DNA of 59,295 nucleotides, taken from positions 1 to 59,295 of the forward strand of contig CAUGJE010000012.1 in assembly GCA_959599915.1 (NCBI GenBank), in the 5' to 3' direction. Positions 42,039 through 49,768 of the stretch are shown piece by piece. Within the stretch, counting starts at the first letter, position 1. Every line of letters starts with the position of its first letter. A model generated the notes under the pieces. It ran no database searches. It was given only the letters and a program-made list of their open reading frames with translations, and was not told where the DNA came from. The translations under genes were made by a program, and so were the position numbers. Origin of the DNA: an uncultured Collinsella sp. Its GTDB lineage: Bacteria; Actinomycetota; Coriobacteriia; Coriobacteriales; Coriobacteriaceae.

Positions 42039-42066
42039 ACCGACGCGCATCGCCTGTAGCGTCGGT
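42039..42066 (+). promoter_or_regulatory. Leader hairpin ahead of ferredoxin gene
   Basis: ACCGACGC and GCGTCGGT are perfect arms around 12 bases, ending 19 bases before the ferredoxin start codon. It could be an mRNA-stabilising or regulatory leader structure. Confidence 0.4.
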
Positions 42067-42085
42067 CAACAGAGAGGAAACTACC

Positions 42086-42271
42086 ATGGCTCATCCCGTA
42101 ATTGATGCCGACGAGTGCATCGCTTGTGGCGTTTGCGTCGACTCCTGCCCCGCTGGCGTTCTGGAGCTCCAGGACGTCGCCACCGTCGCTGACGAGGACT
42201 CCTGCGTCGCCTGTGGCGCTTGCCAGGACGCTTGCCCCGCTGGCGCGATCACCGAGATCGTCGAGGAGTAA
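42086..42271 (+). CDS. 2[4Fe-4S] ferredoxin
   Basis: A 61-residue clostridial-type ferredoxin and low-potential electron carrier. Two cluster motifs are complete: CIACGVCVDSCPAG (residues 10-23) and CVACGACQDACPAG (about 40-53), with internal pseudo-twofold symmetry. The ATG at 42086 has AGAGAGGAAA upstream; the frame is open further upstream but without sense. It stands alone, with a leader hairpin and its own strong terminator, so it is expressed independently. It could serve hydrogenase, pyruvate:ferredoxin oxidoreductase or the GltD-like protein at 20244. Confidence 0.95.
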   Translation: MAHPVIDADECIACGVCVDSCPAGVLELQDVATVADEDSCVACGACQDACPAGAITEIVEE

Positions 42272-42308
42272 CAACTCCCGCACTTGCACACTCAAAAGTA
42301 CACCGTGC

Positions 42309-42354
42309 ACAAAAAAGGAGGCCTCCGCATCGCCGCGGAGGCCTCCTTTTTTGT
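42309..42354 (+). terminator. Strong rho-independent terminator
   Basis: The arms AAAAAAGGAGGCCTCCG and CGGAGGCCTCCTTTTTT form a perfect stem with a T-run, 38 bases after the ferredoxin stop. The symmetric A- and T-runs make it usable from both directions. Confidence 0.93.
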
Positions 42355-42401
42355 GCGGATAACCAATTAGGCACCATCGCAGGTTGAGCTCACGTCAGCG
42401 A

Positions 42402-42499
42402 AAACGTCCCTAAGCGAGCAAGGTGACGTGAAAGAGGAGGGAAGCGTACTTTGGTACGCGACCGACGATTGAACGTCAGATTGCCGCTTAGGGACGTTT
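42402..42499. repeat. Inverted repeat AAACGTCCCTAAGCG...
   Basis: AAACGTCCCTAAGCG (42402-42416) and its exact complement (42485-42499) flank 68 bases that contain a second hairpin, GCGTACTTTGGTACGC. It lies next to the niaR stop codon. Another member of the GTCCC-cored palindromes of this genome. Confidence 0.8.
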
Positions 42500-42509
42500 G
42501 CAGCATCGG

Positions 42510-43055
42510 CTACGACAGATCGTCCTCGTAGGGCATCAGGTCTGCCAAGTAGCCTTTCTCTTTGAGCATCGCCTCGATCTCGTCGAGGGTCTGCTCGTCT
42601 TCCGCGGCGATGCGATGGAAGTGGTAGCCGCTCGTCACCGTTAGTAGTGGAAAGCTCTTGCCGCTCTCGATATCGTGCAGGTAGCGCTCAACATCGCGAC
42701 GATTGCGAATGTCCAGGTCGGCCGTGATCTTACCGTACACGCGGTGATTGACGATCACGTTGAGCACGGCGCCGCCGGCGTCGACGATACTCGTGAGCTC
42801 ATCGCCTGCCTGCTCCACGCTGTGGCGAACCTTGACCAAGCGCGTGGGCACGGCGGGGCTGCTGGGGGCCTCCTGCAGCACGTAGCCGCGGTTGGTTGCC
42901 ACGACATCGTGCCCATCGGCGCGCAACAGGGCAATATCCTGAACCACGACCTGGCGGCTCACGCCAACCTCGCGGGCAAGTGCGCTGCCCGAAACGGGCT
43001 CCCTGGCTCCCTCGAGCACGCCCATGATGGCACGACGGCGCTCGCGGGCGTTCAT
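42510..43055 (-). CDS. niaR: Niacin-responsive repressor NiaR
   Basis: A 181-residue repressor of NAD synthesis. The HTH domain (1-60) reads RRRAIMGVLEGAREPVSGSALAREVGVSRQ. The C-terminal 3H domain (about 72-175) carries the family's three histidines: VKVRHSVEQAGDEL, VIVNHRVYGKI and TSGYHFHRIAAEDE. It is the last gene of the nadA-nadB-nadC-niaR operon and starts inside the nadC stop codon (TAATG). A perfect inverted repeat upstream of nadA (46419-46462) is its probable operator. Confidence 0.92.
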   Translation of the reverse strand: MNARERRRAIMGVLEGAREPVSGSALAREVGVSRQVVVQDIALLRADGHDVVATNRGYVLQEAPSSPAVPTRLVKVRHSVEQAGDELTSIVDAGGAVLNVIVNHRVYGKITADLDIRNRRDVERYLHDIESGKSFPLLTVTSGYHFHRIAAEDEQTLDEIEAMLKEKGYLADLMPYEDDLS

Positions 43056-43915
43056 TATTTACCGTCCAGCAGACGCAGGTGCTTAAGCGAGAGGTCGAGG
43101 ATCGGGGCGGAGTGTGTCAGCGCGCCCGAGCTAATAAAGTCGACACCCAGATCGGCCAGGGCGCGAATATTGCTGGCGTCCACATTGCCCGAACACTCAG
43201 TCTTGGCGCGACCGGCGATAAGCTCGATAGCGGCGGCCATGTCGTCGTGGGTCATGTTGTCGAACATGATGATGTCGGCGCCGGCTTCCACGGCCTCGCG
43301 CACCATGTCCAGGTTCTCGCACTCGATCTCGACCGTCGTGGTAAACGACGCGTGGGCGCGCGCCATCTCGATCGCGCGCGTCACGCCACCGGCAGCATCG
43401 ATGTGGTTGTCCTTGAGCATGACGGCTGTCGACAGGTTGTAGCGATGGTTGCTGCCGCCGCCGATCTCGACCGCGGCCTTCTCGAAAACGCGCATGCCCG
43501 GCGTGGTCTTGCGTGTGTCGACAAGCACGGTCTTGGTACCCTCGAGCGCCGCTGCCATTCTGTGCGTATAGGTAGCGATACCGCTCATGCGCTGCAGGTA
43601 GTTGAGCGCCACGCGCTCGCCCGAAAGCAGCACGCGCGCATCGCCGCGCACCTGGCCCACGTGGTCGCCGGCGTGCACCTCGTCACCGTCGGCAACATCA
43701 AACAGCACCGAGCTCTGCGAATCCAGCAGCTCAAAGGTGCGGGCGAACACATCCAAGCCCGCGATGATGCCATCGGCCTTGGCGATGAGCTCCACCGTGG
43801 CGGGGCGCGCCGTGGGGCACACACTCGCCGTGCTCACATCCTCAAACGTGATGTCCTCGCGCAGAGCCTGCAGAATCAGATCATCGACGACGAGCTTCAT
43901 GGTAATGGGATTCAT
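43055..43915 (-). CDS. nadC: Nicotinate-nucleotide pyrophosphorylase
   Basis: A 286-residue type II phosphoribosyltransferase that converts quinolinate and PRPP to nicotinate mononucleotide. Recognisable blocks are REDITFEDVSTASV near 21, GIIAGLDVFARTFE near 51, RVALNYLQRMSGIATYTHRM near 103, VDTRKTTPGMRVFEKAAVEI-type DTRKTTPG near 134, GGGSNHRYNLSTAVMLKDNH near 152 and VEIECENLDMVREAVEAGAD near 196. The start lies three bases after the nadB stop. Third gene of the NAD operon. Confidence 0.96.
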   Translation of the reverse strand: MNPITMKLVVDDLILQALREDITFEDVSTASVCPTARPATVELIAKADGIIAGLDVFARTFELLDSQSSVLFDVADGDEVHAGDHVGQVRGDARVLLSGERVALNYLQRMSGIATYTHRMAAALEGTKTVLVDTRKTTPGMRVFEKAAVEIGGGSNHRYNLSTAVMLKDNHIDAAGGVTRAIEMARAHASFTTTVEIECENLDMVREAVEAGADIIMFDNMTHDDMAAAIELIAGRAKTECSGNVDASNIRALADLGVDFISSGALTHSAPILDLSLKHLRLLDGK

Positions 43916-43918
43916 GGT

Positions 43919-45295
43919 CTACTCCTCCACGGCCTGCGTGCCGGCGGCACGGGCCAAATCATCGATTGCCAGGGAGTCGGCGCTCAGGGCGCGATGACGC
44001 CCGTCGAGCGCGGGCTCGCCCGCCTGCTCCACGGCCAGCGACTCGCCGGTACGCATGTACCACGCGGCGCGGCGGCCCCAAACCAGGGACTCGAGCAGGC
44101 TGTTGGAAGCCAGGCGGTTCTTGCCGTGCACACCATTGCAGGCCGTCTCGCCCGCGGCATAGAGCTCGGGCATCGAGGTGCGGCCGTCCTTGTCGACCCA
44201 CACGCCGCCCATAAAGTAGTGCTGCGTGGGCGTAACGGGAATGGGCTCGTCCAAGATGTCGCGACCGTCCTCCAGACAGCGCGCGCGGATGTTGGCAAAG
44301 TGCCCGGTCACCACGTCGCGCTCGACGGGGGCAAAGCTCAGCCACTCGTGCTCGGTGCCGTCCTGCTTCATCTGCTCGCGAATAGCGGCGGCGACAACAT
44401 CGCGCGGCTGCAGCTCGTCGGTAAAGCGCTCGCCGGCGGCATTGAGCAGAATCGCGCCTTCGCCGCGGCAGCTCTCGCTGATCAGGAAGGTGCGGCCCGG
44501 CTGCGGCGAGAACAGTCCCGTGGGGTGGATCTGCACGTAGTCCAGGTGCTCCATCGTGATGCCGTGCTCCTGCGCGATGTAGCAGGCGTCACCGGTGAGC
44601 TGCGGGTAGTTAGTCGAATGGTCGTACACGCCGCCGATACCGCCTGTCGCCCACAGCGTGCGGCGGGCATGAATCTTAAACGGCTCGCCGGCATGCACGC
44701 CCTCGGCGGCATTTGCCAGCTCGTCGGCGGGACGAACCGAGTTGTCCTCGTCCACGGAAACGGCGACGACACCGACACACACCGTGACGCCGTCACGCTC
44801 GCCCGTCAGGATGTCGGTCATGGCCACGTGCTCCAAAATCTGCACGTTATCCAGCTTGCGAACGGCCTGGAGCAGCTTGGTCGTGATCTCCTTGCCCGTA
44901 ATGTCGGCATGGAAGGCAATACGCGGACGGCTGTGCGCACCCTCGCGGGTAAAGTTGAGGCTGCCGTCGGCCTTGCGCTCAAAATCCACGCCCATCGCTA
45001 GCAGATCGTTGATGACCGAACGGCTCGAACGGATCATGATGTCGACGCTCTCGCGGCGATTCTCGTAGTGGCCGGCGTGCATGGTGTCCTCAAAGAAGGC
45101 ATCGTAGTCCGAGCCCTCGGGCAGTACGCAGATGCCGCCCTGCGCGAGCATCGAATCGCACTCGTCGACAGCGCCCTTGGAGAGCATGATCACGCGCGTG
45201 CTCGTCGGCAGGTTGAGAGCCGCGTACAGGCCCGCCACGCCACAGCCGGCAATGACGACGTCGCACTCCATGTCGGGGTATTGTTTGGTTTCCAC
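43919..45295 (-). CDS. nadB: L-aspartate oxidase, short form
   Basis: A 458-residue FAD enzyme that oxidises aspartate to iminoaspartate for quinolinate synthesis. The FAD motif is VVIAGCGVAGLYAALNLP near 12. Family blocks are MLAQGGICVLPEGSDYDAFFE near 48 (overlapping the SxxAQGG motif), REGAHSRPRIAFHADITGKE near 115, and the substrate site HYFMGGVWVDKDGRTSMPEL, then YAAGETACNGVHGKNRLASNSLLE near 370-400. The helical C-terminal domain of the E. coli enzyme is mostly missing, as in short anaerobe forms. A GTG at 45295 with GGGAGAGGA upstream gives the proper N-terminus. Confidence 0.93.
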   Translation of the reverse strand: METKQYPDMECDVVIAGCGVAGLYAALNLPTSTRVIMLSKGAVDECDSMLAQGGICVLPEGSDYDAFFEDTMHAGHYENRRESVDIMIRSSRSVINDLLAMGVDFERKADGSLNFTREGAHSRPRIAFHADITGKEITTKLLQAVRKLDNVQILEHVAMTDILTGERDGVTVCVGVVAVSVDEDNSVRPADELANAAEGVHAGEPFKIHARRTLWATGGIGGVYDHSTNYPQLTGDACYIAQEHGITMEHLDYVQIHPTGLFSPQPGRTFLISESCRGEGAILLNAAGERFTDELQPRDVVAAAIREQMKQDGTEHEWLSFAPVERDVVTGHFANIRARCLEDGRDILDEPIPVTPTQHYFMGGVWVDKDGRTSMPELYAAGETACNGVHGKNRLASNSLLESLVWGRRAAWYMRTGESLAVEQAGEPALDGRHRALSADSLAIDDLARAAGTQAVEE

Positions 45296-45313
45296 AGGAA
45301 TCCTCTCCCTTGT

Positions 45314-45348
45314 AATGTGACATGCGGGACTGTCCCTCATGTCACATT
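45314..45348. repeat. Palindrome between nadA and nadB
   Basis: AATGTGACATG and CATGTCACATT enclose CGGGACTGTCCCT, itself palindromic (GGGAC-T-GTCCC). It lies in the 56-base gap between nadA and nadB, so it will be transcribed and form a strong hairpin inside the operon. Confidence 0.85.
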
Positions 45349-45351
45349 GTT

Positions 45352-46377
45352 CTAGCGCGCTGCGTACTCGAGCATACGGTCGAGCGTGAGCTTGGCCTGG
45401 TCTGCCGCCTCGTCCGAGACGCCGATCTGCACCTCGCCCTCGCCCGTCTCCAGGCAGCGCACGAGCTTTTCGAGCGTGATGAGGTCCATGTTGACGCAGG
45501 TGGGCTTCACCGCGGGGAAGTGGAACTTCTTGCCGGTGCCCTGGCAGCGGCGCTCGAGCTCGTAGAGCACGCCGCGGACCGTCACGATAATGAACTCGCT
45601 GGCGTCGGACTCCTCGGCATACTTGATGATGCCGGCGGTGGAGCCGATGTAGTCGGCCTCGGCCAGGACGTCGGCCTTGCACTCAGGATGCGCCAGCACG
45701 AGCGCGTCGGGGTGGGCCTCCGTCGCGTCGACGATCTGCTCGACGGTGATGATGTGATGGCGCGGGCAGTAGCCGTTGTTGAGGATGACGTGCTTTTGCG
45801 GCACCTGCTCGGCTACGAAGCGGCCCAGGTTTTGGTCGGGGATGAACAGGACGTGCTGCTGCGGCAGCTCGGACACGATCTTGACGGCGTTGGAGCTGGT
45901 GACGCACACGTCGCTCCAGCTCTTGATCTCGACCGTGGAGTTGACGTAGCAGACCACGGCAAGGTCGTCACCGTACTCGGCGCGCGCCGCGTCGACCGTC
46001 TCACGCTTGACCATGTGCGCCATGGGGCAGTCCGCGCCCGGCTCGGGCAGCAGCACGGTCTTGGTGGGGTTGAGCAGCTTGGCACTCTCGCCCATAAACT
46101 CCACGCCGCACAGCACGATAGTCTGCTGCGGCAGGCTCTTGGCGAGTTTTGCCAGGTAGAAACTGTCGCCGACGTAATCGGCAACGGCTTGGACCTCGGG
46201 CGCCACATAGTAGTGCGCCAGGATTACCGCGTCACGTTGGGCTTTTAGTTGCTGAATGGCCTCGACGAGCTCTGCGGGCACCAGTGCCGCGCGCTCCGTT
46301 GCCGTCGTTGCCGATGCTAGGCCGGCCGCGATATCGCGTGCAAGCTCCGATGCATCCATGTTCGCGCTCTGTGCCAT
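45352..46377 (-). CDS. nadA: Quinolinate synthase
   Basis: A 341-residue 4Fe-4S enzyme condensing iminoaspartate with dihydroxyacetone phosphate. Landmarks are AVILAHYYVAPEVQAVADYVGDS-type YYVAPEVQAVADYVGDS near 53, IVLCGVEFMGESAKLLNPTK near 90, VCYVNSTVEIKSWSDVCVTSSNA near 140, PDQNLGRFVAEQ near 177, HPECKADVLAEADYIGSTAG near 225 and PTCVNMDLITLEKL near 290. Cluster cysteines are in the CGVEF, HPEC and PTC blocks. The ATG at 46377 has GAGAGGGG upstream. First gene of the operon. Confidence 0.96.
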   Translation of the reverse strand: MAQSANMDASELARDIAAGLASATTATERAALVPAELVEAIQQLKAQRDAVILAHYYVAPEVQAVADYVGDSFYLAKLAKSLPQQTIVLCGVEFMGESAKLLNPTKTVLLPEPGADCPMAHMVKRETVDAARAEYGDDLAVVCYVNSTVEIKSWSDVCVTSSNAVKIVSELPQQHVLFIPDQNLGRFVAEQVPQKHVILNNGYCPRHHIITVEQIVDATEAHPDALVLAHPECKADVLAEADYIGSTAGIIKYAEESDASEFIIVTVRGVLYELERRCQGTGKKFHFPAVKPTCVNMDLITLEKLVRCLETGEGEVQIGVSDEAADQAKLTLDRMLEYAAR

Positions 46378-46418
46378 CAAGGCCCCTCTCTTTTGGCGAA
46401 TCTTGGGGCTTTAGTATG

Positions 46419-46462
46419 ACACCTGGCTTTACAGCTGACAAGACAGCTGTAAAGCCAGGTGT
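46419..46462. promoter_or_regulatory. Perfect 19-bp inverted repeat upstream of nadA, candidate NiaR operator
   Basis: ACACCTGGCTTTACAGCTG and its exact complement surround ACAAGA. Read on the transcribed strand, the centre is ACAGCTGTCTTGTCAGCTGT, close to the TGTCTTGACA-centred NiaR sites as I remember them. It lies 42 bases upstream of the nadA start, a good place for repression. Confidence 0.5.
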
Positions 46463-46487
46463 AAAGTTGGAATAAAGATTCAATCTT

Positions 46488-46544
46488 GGGGCGGGTCCAT
46501 TTTCGAACTGGCAAGCTGAGGACAGCCGAAAATGGACCCGCCCC
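46488..46544. repeat. 18-bp perfect inverted repeat
   Basis: GGGGCGGGTCCATTTTCG (46488-46505) and its exact complement (46527-46544) enclose 21 bases. It lies in the long gap upstream of nadA and has the GGTCC-type core seen in other palindromes of this window. Confidence 0.85.
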
Positions 46545-46585
46545 ATGATTCGGGCAGCCCGTTTTGTCCTGGACCAAGGGGCAGT

Positions 46586-46790
46586 GGTCAAAAAGGGCCA
46601 AATATGAGTACTGTCACCAAATTAGTAGCATCGATTTTCCGGTCCAGAGCAGCAAAATCGCCTTGTTTGGAGCCCGATCGCGACTCTGAAGAACGAAAAT
46701 CGATGCACTTTTGGCCTCTGGCACCGATTTTTGAGGCCATTTGGCTGCCACCAAACTGGTAACAGTACTCATATTTGGCCCTTTTTGACC
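46586..46790. mobile_element. MITE-like palindromic element (205 bp)
   Basis: 34-bp terminal inverted repeats (GGTCAAAAAGGGCCAAATAT and onward; 46586-46619 and 46757-46790) match except at one position. The interior has nested shorter inverted repeats such as GCATCGATTTT/AAAATCGATGC. There is no gene inside. The form is that of a non-autonomous transposable element or a large structured intergenic repeat; I cannot see a clear target duplication. Confidence 0.65.
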
Positions 46791-46937
46791 ACCGGGTTTC
46801 CGGCAGGCCCCAAAAGCGGGTCCGAATCGCTCGATCCGGGCCCGCTGGGGGTAGCGAGCACAATCGAGGTGTAAGCAGCAAGAGAGGGCCATCGCCTAGA
46901 ATCGTCAGCGCCTAGATATTCAACGAGAGGAAAGACA

Positions 46938-47334
46938 ATGGTCCGCAGCGACATGCTACCCCAGCCGGACCGGGGGCTCGGCCTCGACCGGCCCCAGACC
47001 GAGGCATTTCACCGACGAGTTCAAGAGGAAGATAGTCGATCTCCACAACGCCGGAAAGCCCAGGCGCGAGGCCATGGACGAGTGCGACCTCGACAAGAGC
47101 ACCGTGGAGAGGCGGGTCAAGTCGATAAACGAGACCGGCTCGCCGCGCGCCGCCGACAACCGCACGCCCGAGTAGAACCGGATCCTGGAGCCCGAGCGCG
47201 AGAACCGCAGGCTCCGGATGGAGGTCGACGTCTTAAGACGAGCGGCGCCAGCATACGCTCGGAAGTCAGGGCCATGGCGGCCAACGGGGGGGGCCGCTGC
47301 CCCATATCGGCGCAGCGCTGGCATCGAGGCCTTC
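46938..47334 (+). pseudogene. Remnant of an IS3-type transposase OrfA
   Basis: From about 46999 the frame reads RHFTDEFKRKIVDLHNAGKP, then RREAMDECDLDKSTVERRVK, the helix-turn-helix start of IS3/IS150 OrfA, and ends at an internal TAG near 47173; reading on gives ENRRLRMEVDVLRRA, the usual C-terminal leucine zipper. The ATG at 46938 is in a different frame, so a frameshift is also present. The remnant is cut off at 47334 by the second IS. Dead gene. Confidence 0.75.
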
Positions 47335-47373
47335 TGACCTGTGTCAAGATTTCGGACACGCAAGCTCGAGAAA

Positions 47374-48309
47374 TCAAGCGGCCATAGGCATGGCCTCGAG
47401 CTTGGGCTCGGTTCTCTCGAAGAAGGCCGCCATGGCCTCGGCCGGCACCTTGTAGCCGATCGTCGAGCGGGGCCTTCGGCGGTTGTAGTACGCCTCGATG
47501 AACTCGACCACCGCGTGCTTGGCGGAATCCCTGGTCGGGAAGCTGCGCCTGTAGTACATCTCGTTCTTCAGCATGGCGAGGAACGACTCGGCCACCGCGT
47601 TGTCGTGGCAGTTGCCGGCGCGGCTGCAGGACAGCCGCACGTCGTTGTCGCGCGCCCATTCGGCCAGAAGCCTGCTGGTGTACTGGGCGCCGCGGTCGGC
47701 GTGGAATATCGCGTTGCCGGCCACGTAGCCGCGCGATTTGGCCGACGCCAGCGCCGAAACCACGATGTCGGCGGTCATGCGCTCGGAGAGCGACCAGCCC
47801 ACCACCATGCGGGTGTTGAGGTCGATGACCGTCGACAGGTACAGCCATCCCTCGCCGGTGCGCAGGTAGGTGATGTCGCCCACGAGCTTGCAGGTTGGAA
47901 CGGGACTGGTGAAGTCGCGGCGCACCAGGTCGGGCCGGGGCCTGGCCTTCGGGTCGGGGATGGTGGTGCGCTTCCTGGCGTTGGGCGTGCAGCCGCGTAT
48001 TCCCAGCTCGCGCATCAGCTTGCGCACCCTGTACAGGGTCAATCCGGAGAACTCGCCGGGCAGGAAGCATTTCACGAACCGGAAGCCGAACCTGCGGTCC
48101 GACTCCAGCCACACGCGCCGGACCGCCTCGCGCTCGGCCGACCAGTCTTCTCGCGGGCAGCCGTTGGAGAGCCACGAGTAGAAGCCCGATCGGCTCACGC
48201 CGAGCACGCGGGCCATCATTTTCACCGGGAATTCGGCCTTCTCCGCCAACATCATCCGGTAGCATGCGGCTACGCCTGGCTTTTGGCGAAGAAGGCCGCG
48301 GCTTTTTTC
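47374..48309 (-). CDS. IS3-family transposase OrfB (by frameshift)
   Basis: The catalytic half, about 311 residues, in the -1 frame relative to OrfA. The rve/DDE core has the first Asp in LVGDITYLRTGEGWLYLSTV, the second in AIFHADRGAQYTSRLLAEWA and the Glu in NAVAESFLAMLKNEMYYRR. An upstream HTH_21 segment reads MMARVLGVSRSGFYSWLS. It is likely made as an OrfAB fusion through slippage at AAAAAAG (48303-48309); an internal ATG at 48255 could allow separate initiation. The reading frame is intact. Confidence 0.9.
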   Translation of the reverse strand, partial: EKSRGLLRQKPGVAACYRMMLAEKAEFPVKMMARVLGVSRSGFYSWLSNGCPREDWSAEREAVRRVWLESDRRFGFRFVKCFLPGEFSGLTLYRVRKLMRELGIRGCTPNARKRTTIPDPKARPRPDLVRRDFTSPVPTCKLVGDITYLRTGEGWLYLSTVIDLNTRMVVGWSLSERMTADIVVSALASAKSRGYVAGNAIFHADRGAQYTSRLLAEWARDNDVRLSCSRAGNCHDNAVAESFLAMLKNEMYYRRSFPTRDSAKHAVVEFIEAYYNRRRPRSTIGYKVPAEAMAAFFERTEPKLEAMPMAA

Positions 48310-48554
48310 AAGAAGGCGTTCTCCATCTCGAGCTCGCGTATGCGCCTTTTCGCCTCGCGAAGCTCGCGGTCCTCGGCCTTGGGGTCGGGCCCGCCGGCAA
48401 GCTCGCGCCGGCGGCTCTGCACCCACTTGTTCACGGTCTTGGAATTCAGGCCCAGTTCTGCGCAGCATTCCGTTATCGGCCTGCCCGTCGAGATGATGTA
48501 GTCGGCGGTCTCGCGCCTGAACTCGTCGGTGTACTTGGCGGCTGGGTTGGACAT
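48270..48554 (-). CDS. IS3-family transposase OrfA
   Basis: A 94-residue DNA-binding half. The HTH is at 8-55 (KYTDEFRRETADYIISTGRP, then GLNSKTVNKWVQSRR), and the leucine zipper at 62-85 (ELREAKRRIRELEMENAFLK). It binds the IS ends. It overlaps OrfB, with the slippery run in the codons FLKKAAAF. It is preceded by the promoter-bearing right end of the element. Confidence 0.92.
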   Translation of the reverse strand: MSNPAAKYTDEFRRETADYIISTGRPITECCAELGLNSKTVNKWVQSRRRELAGGPDPKAEDRELREAKRRIRELEMENAFLKKAAAFFAKSQA

Positions 48555-48636
48555 AGCATACCGTCCTCTCGGTCGTCGATGAATGCATTCTAAAGGATTG
48601 GGCCTCTAGCATGCGTGTCCGAAAAGACGATACAGG

Positions 48637-49743
48637 TCAGACAACCCAATCAGACGTCGTCTCGAGCACGTCCTCTGCACGGTCGAGCGTGCTTCTGGCC
48701 TTGGCACCCTGTTTGAACCACGAGCGCAGGTCCTCGAGCGTGCTGCCCGCTGCGTACACCTTGATTTTGCGACCGCCTTTCGTGGTCACCGTGCAACGGT
48801 CGCCGCTCTCGCTATCCTCGTGCGCCGTGACCTTCTTGAGATAATCGCGGCGGAACGCCACGACGCGGGCGTTGCTGATCTCGATGAACCAATCGTCGTC
48901 GACAAGCGAGGTGCCCGTGGCACCTCGGCTCGCCATCTCCTCGGCGAAGGAGAAACCGAGTTCGCGCTCCTGTCTGCCGATCTCGTAGATACCACGGGCG
49001 GGCATGCTGAGCATGAGCAGAGGCAGGAGTCCCCCTATGAACAGGAAGAGGCATGGGACGAGCAGGAGCAGACGAGCACCGGCGTCGGTGAAAACAGCCA
49101 TGAAGGCGATCACGAGCGAGAAGACGAGCGCCATACCGTTGAAAACAATCGTCAACGGCTTGATGGCAGACCAACACAGACCCGCCTTGGTCATCGGGCC
49201 GTCAACAGCGTCCGAGACCTCGATGCCCTCTTCCTCCAGACGGGCGAGGAGGTTGAGCGAGCACACCCCCTCGAGGCTTATCGAGCAGAACTTCCGGTCG
49301 CCCTCGAACAGGTCGATCCTCATCATCTGCGTGTGAAGCGTTGCACGGGTGATGTTGCCAAACGTCGTCTCCTTGCGGATGCCGAAGGCGTTACGCGAGA
49401 GAATTCGCTCACCGTCCACGTCGATGCGCGGGATGCTCAGCAGGGCCCAGATGGCCATGCCCGCGAGCGCCATGGCGTGACCGAACCACACAAGTTCGTG
49501 GTCCCACTCGCCCAACGAGACGCCCTGCCAGACGTAGACACCCAGCATGAGCAGTTCGAACGCGACGGCGCAGCAGGCGATGATCGTGCGAATGGCAGCG
49601 GGCATGCGCACCGTGAAGCGATCGAGGCTGTCCGTCGCCTCACTGCGCTCGCGCGCGCCGCGACGGGCGACCCATGCAGTGAGCGGACCGACGATGAACA
49701 CCACCATCGCCACGCGCAGGAACGATTCGAGTATGTCGCCCAT
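48637..49743 (-). CDS. Four-helix membrane protein, C-terminus set by the IS end
   Basis: A 368-residue membrane protein. Hydrophobic segments lie at about 8-28, 50-72, 84-104, and a pair near 195-255 (LTIVFNGMALVFSLVIAFMA; LLLLVPCLFLFIGGLLPLLM). Cytoplasmic-type domains lie between (110-185) and at the end (about 270-368). It resembles PH-like-domain membrane proteins in layout, but I recognise no family. The stop TGA (48637-48639) is the terminal TGA of the IS3 element, so the native C-terminus may have been cut. The start at 49743 (MGDILESF) is favoured; four codons upstream another ATG exists. Confidence 0.65.
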   Translation of the reverse strand: MGDILESFLRVAMVVFIVGPLTAWVARRGARERSEATDSLDRFTVRMPAAIRTIIACCAVAFELLMLGVYVWQGVSLGEWDHELVWFGHAMALAGMAIWALLSIPRIDVDGERILSRNAFGIRKETTFGNITRATLHTQMMRIDLFEGDRKFCSISLEGVCSLNLLARLEEEGIEVSDAVDGPMTKAGLCWSAIKPLTIVFNGMALVFSLVIAFMAVFTDAGARLLLLVPCLFLFIGGLLPLLMLSMPARGIYEIGRQERELGFSFAEEMASRGATGTSLVDDDWFIEISNARVVAFRRDYLKKVTAHEDSESGDRCTVTTKGGRKIKVYAAGSTLEDLRSWFKQGAKARSTLDRAEDVLETTSDWVV

Positions 49744-49768
49744 ATTAACCACCATCCCAATAGAAAAC

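Larger units (their letters stand above)
47335..48639 (-). mobile_element. IS3-family insertion sequence
   Basis: A 1305-bp element ending in imperfect inverted repeats, TGACCTGTGTC...TTTCGGACACGC at the left (47335) and TGACCTGTATC...TTTCGGACACGC at the right (48639, complement). It encodes OrfA and OrfB with an A6G slippery site. It is inserted against an older IS3 remnant on its left and forms the end of a membrane-protein gene on its right. I see no matching target duplication, so one flank may have been lost. Confidence 0.85.
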
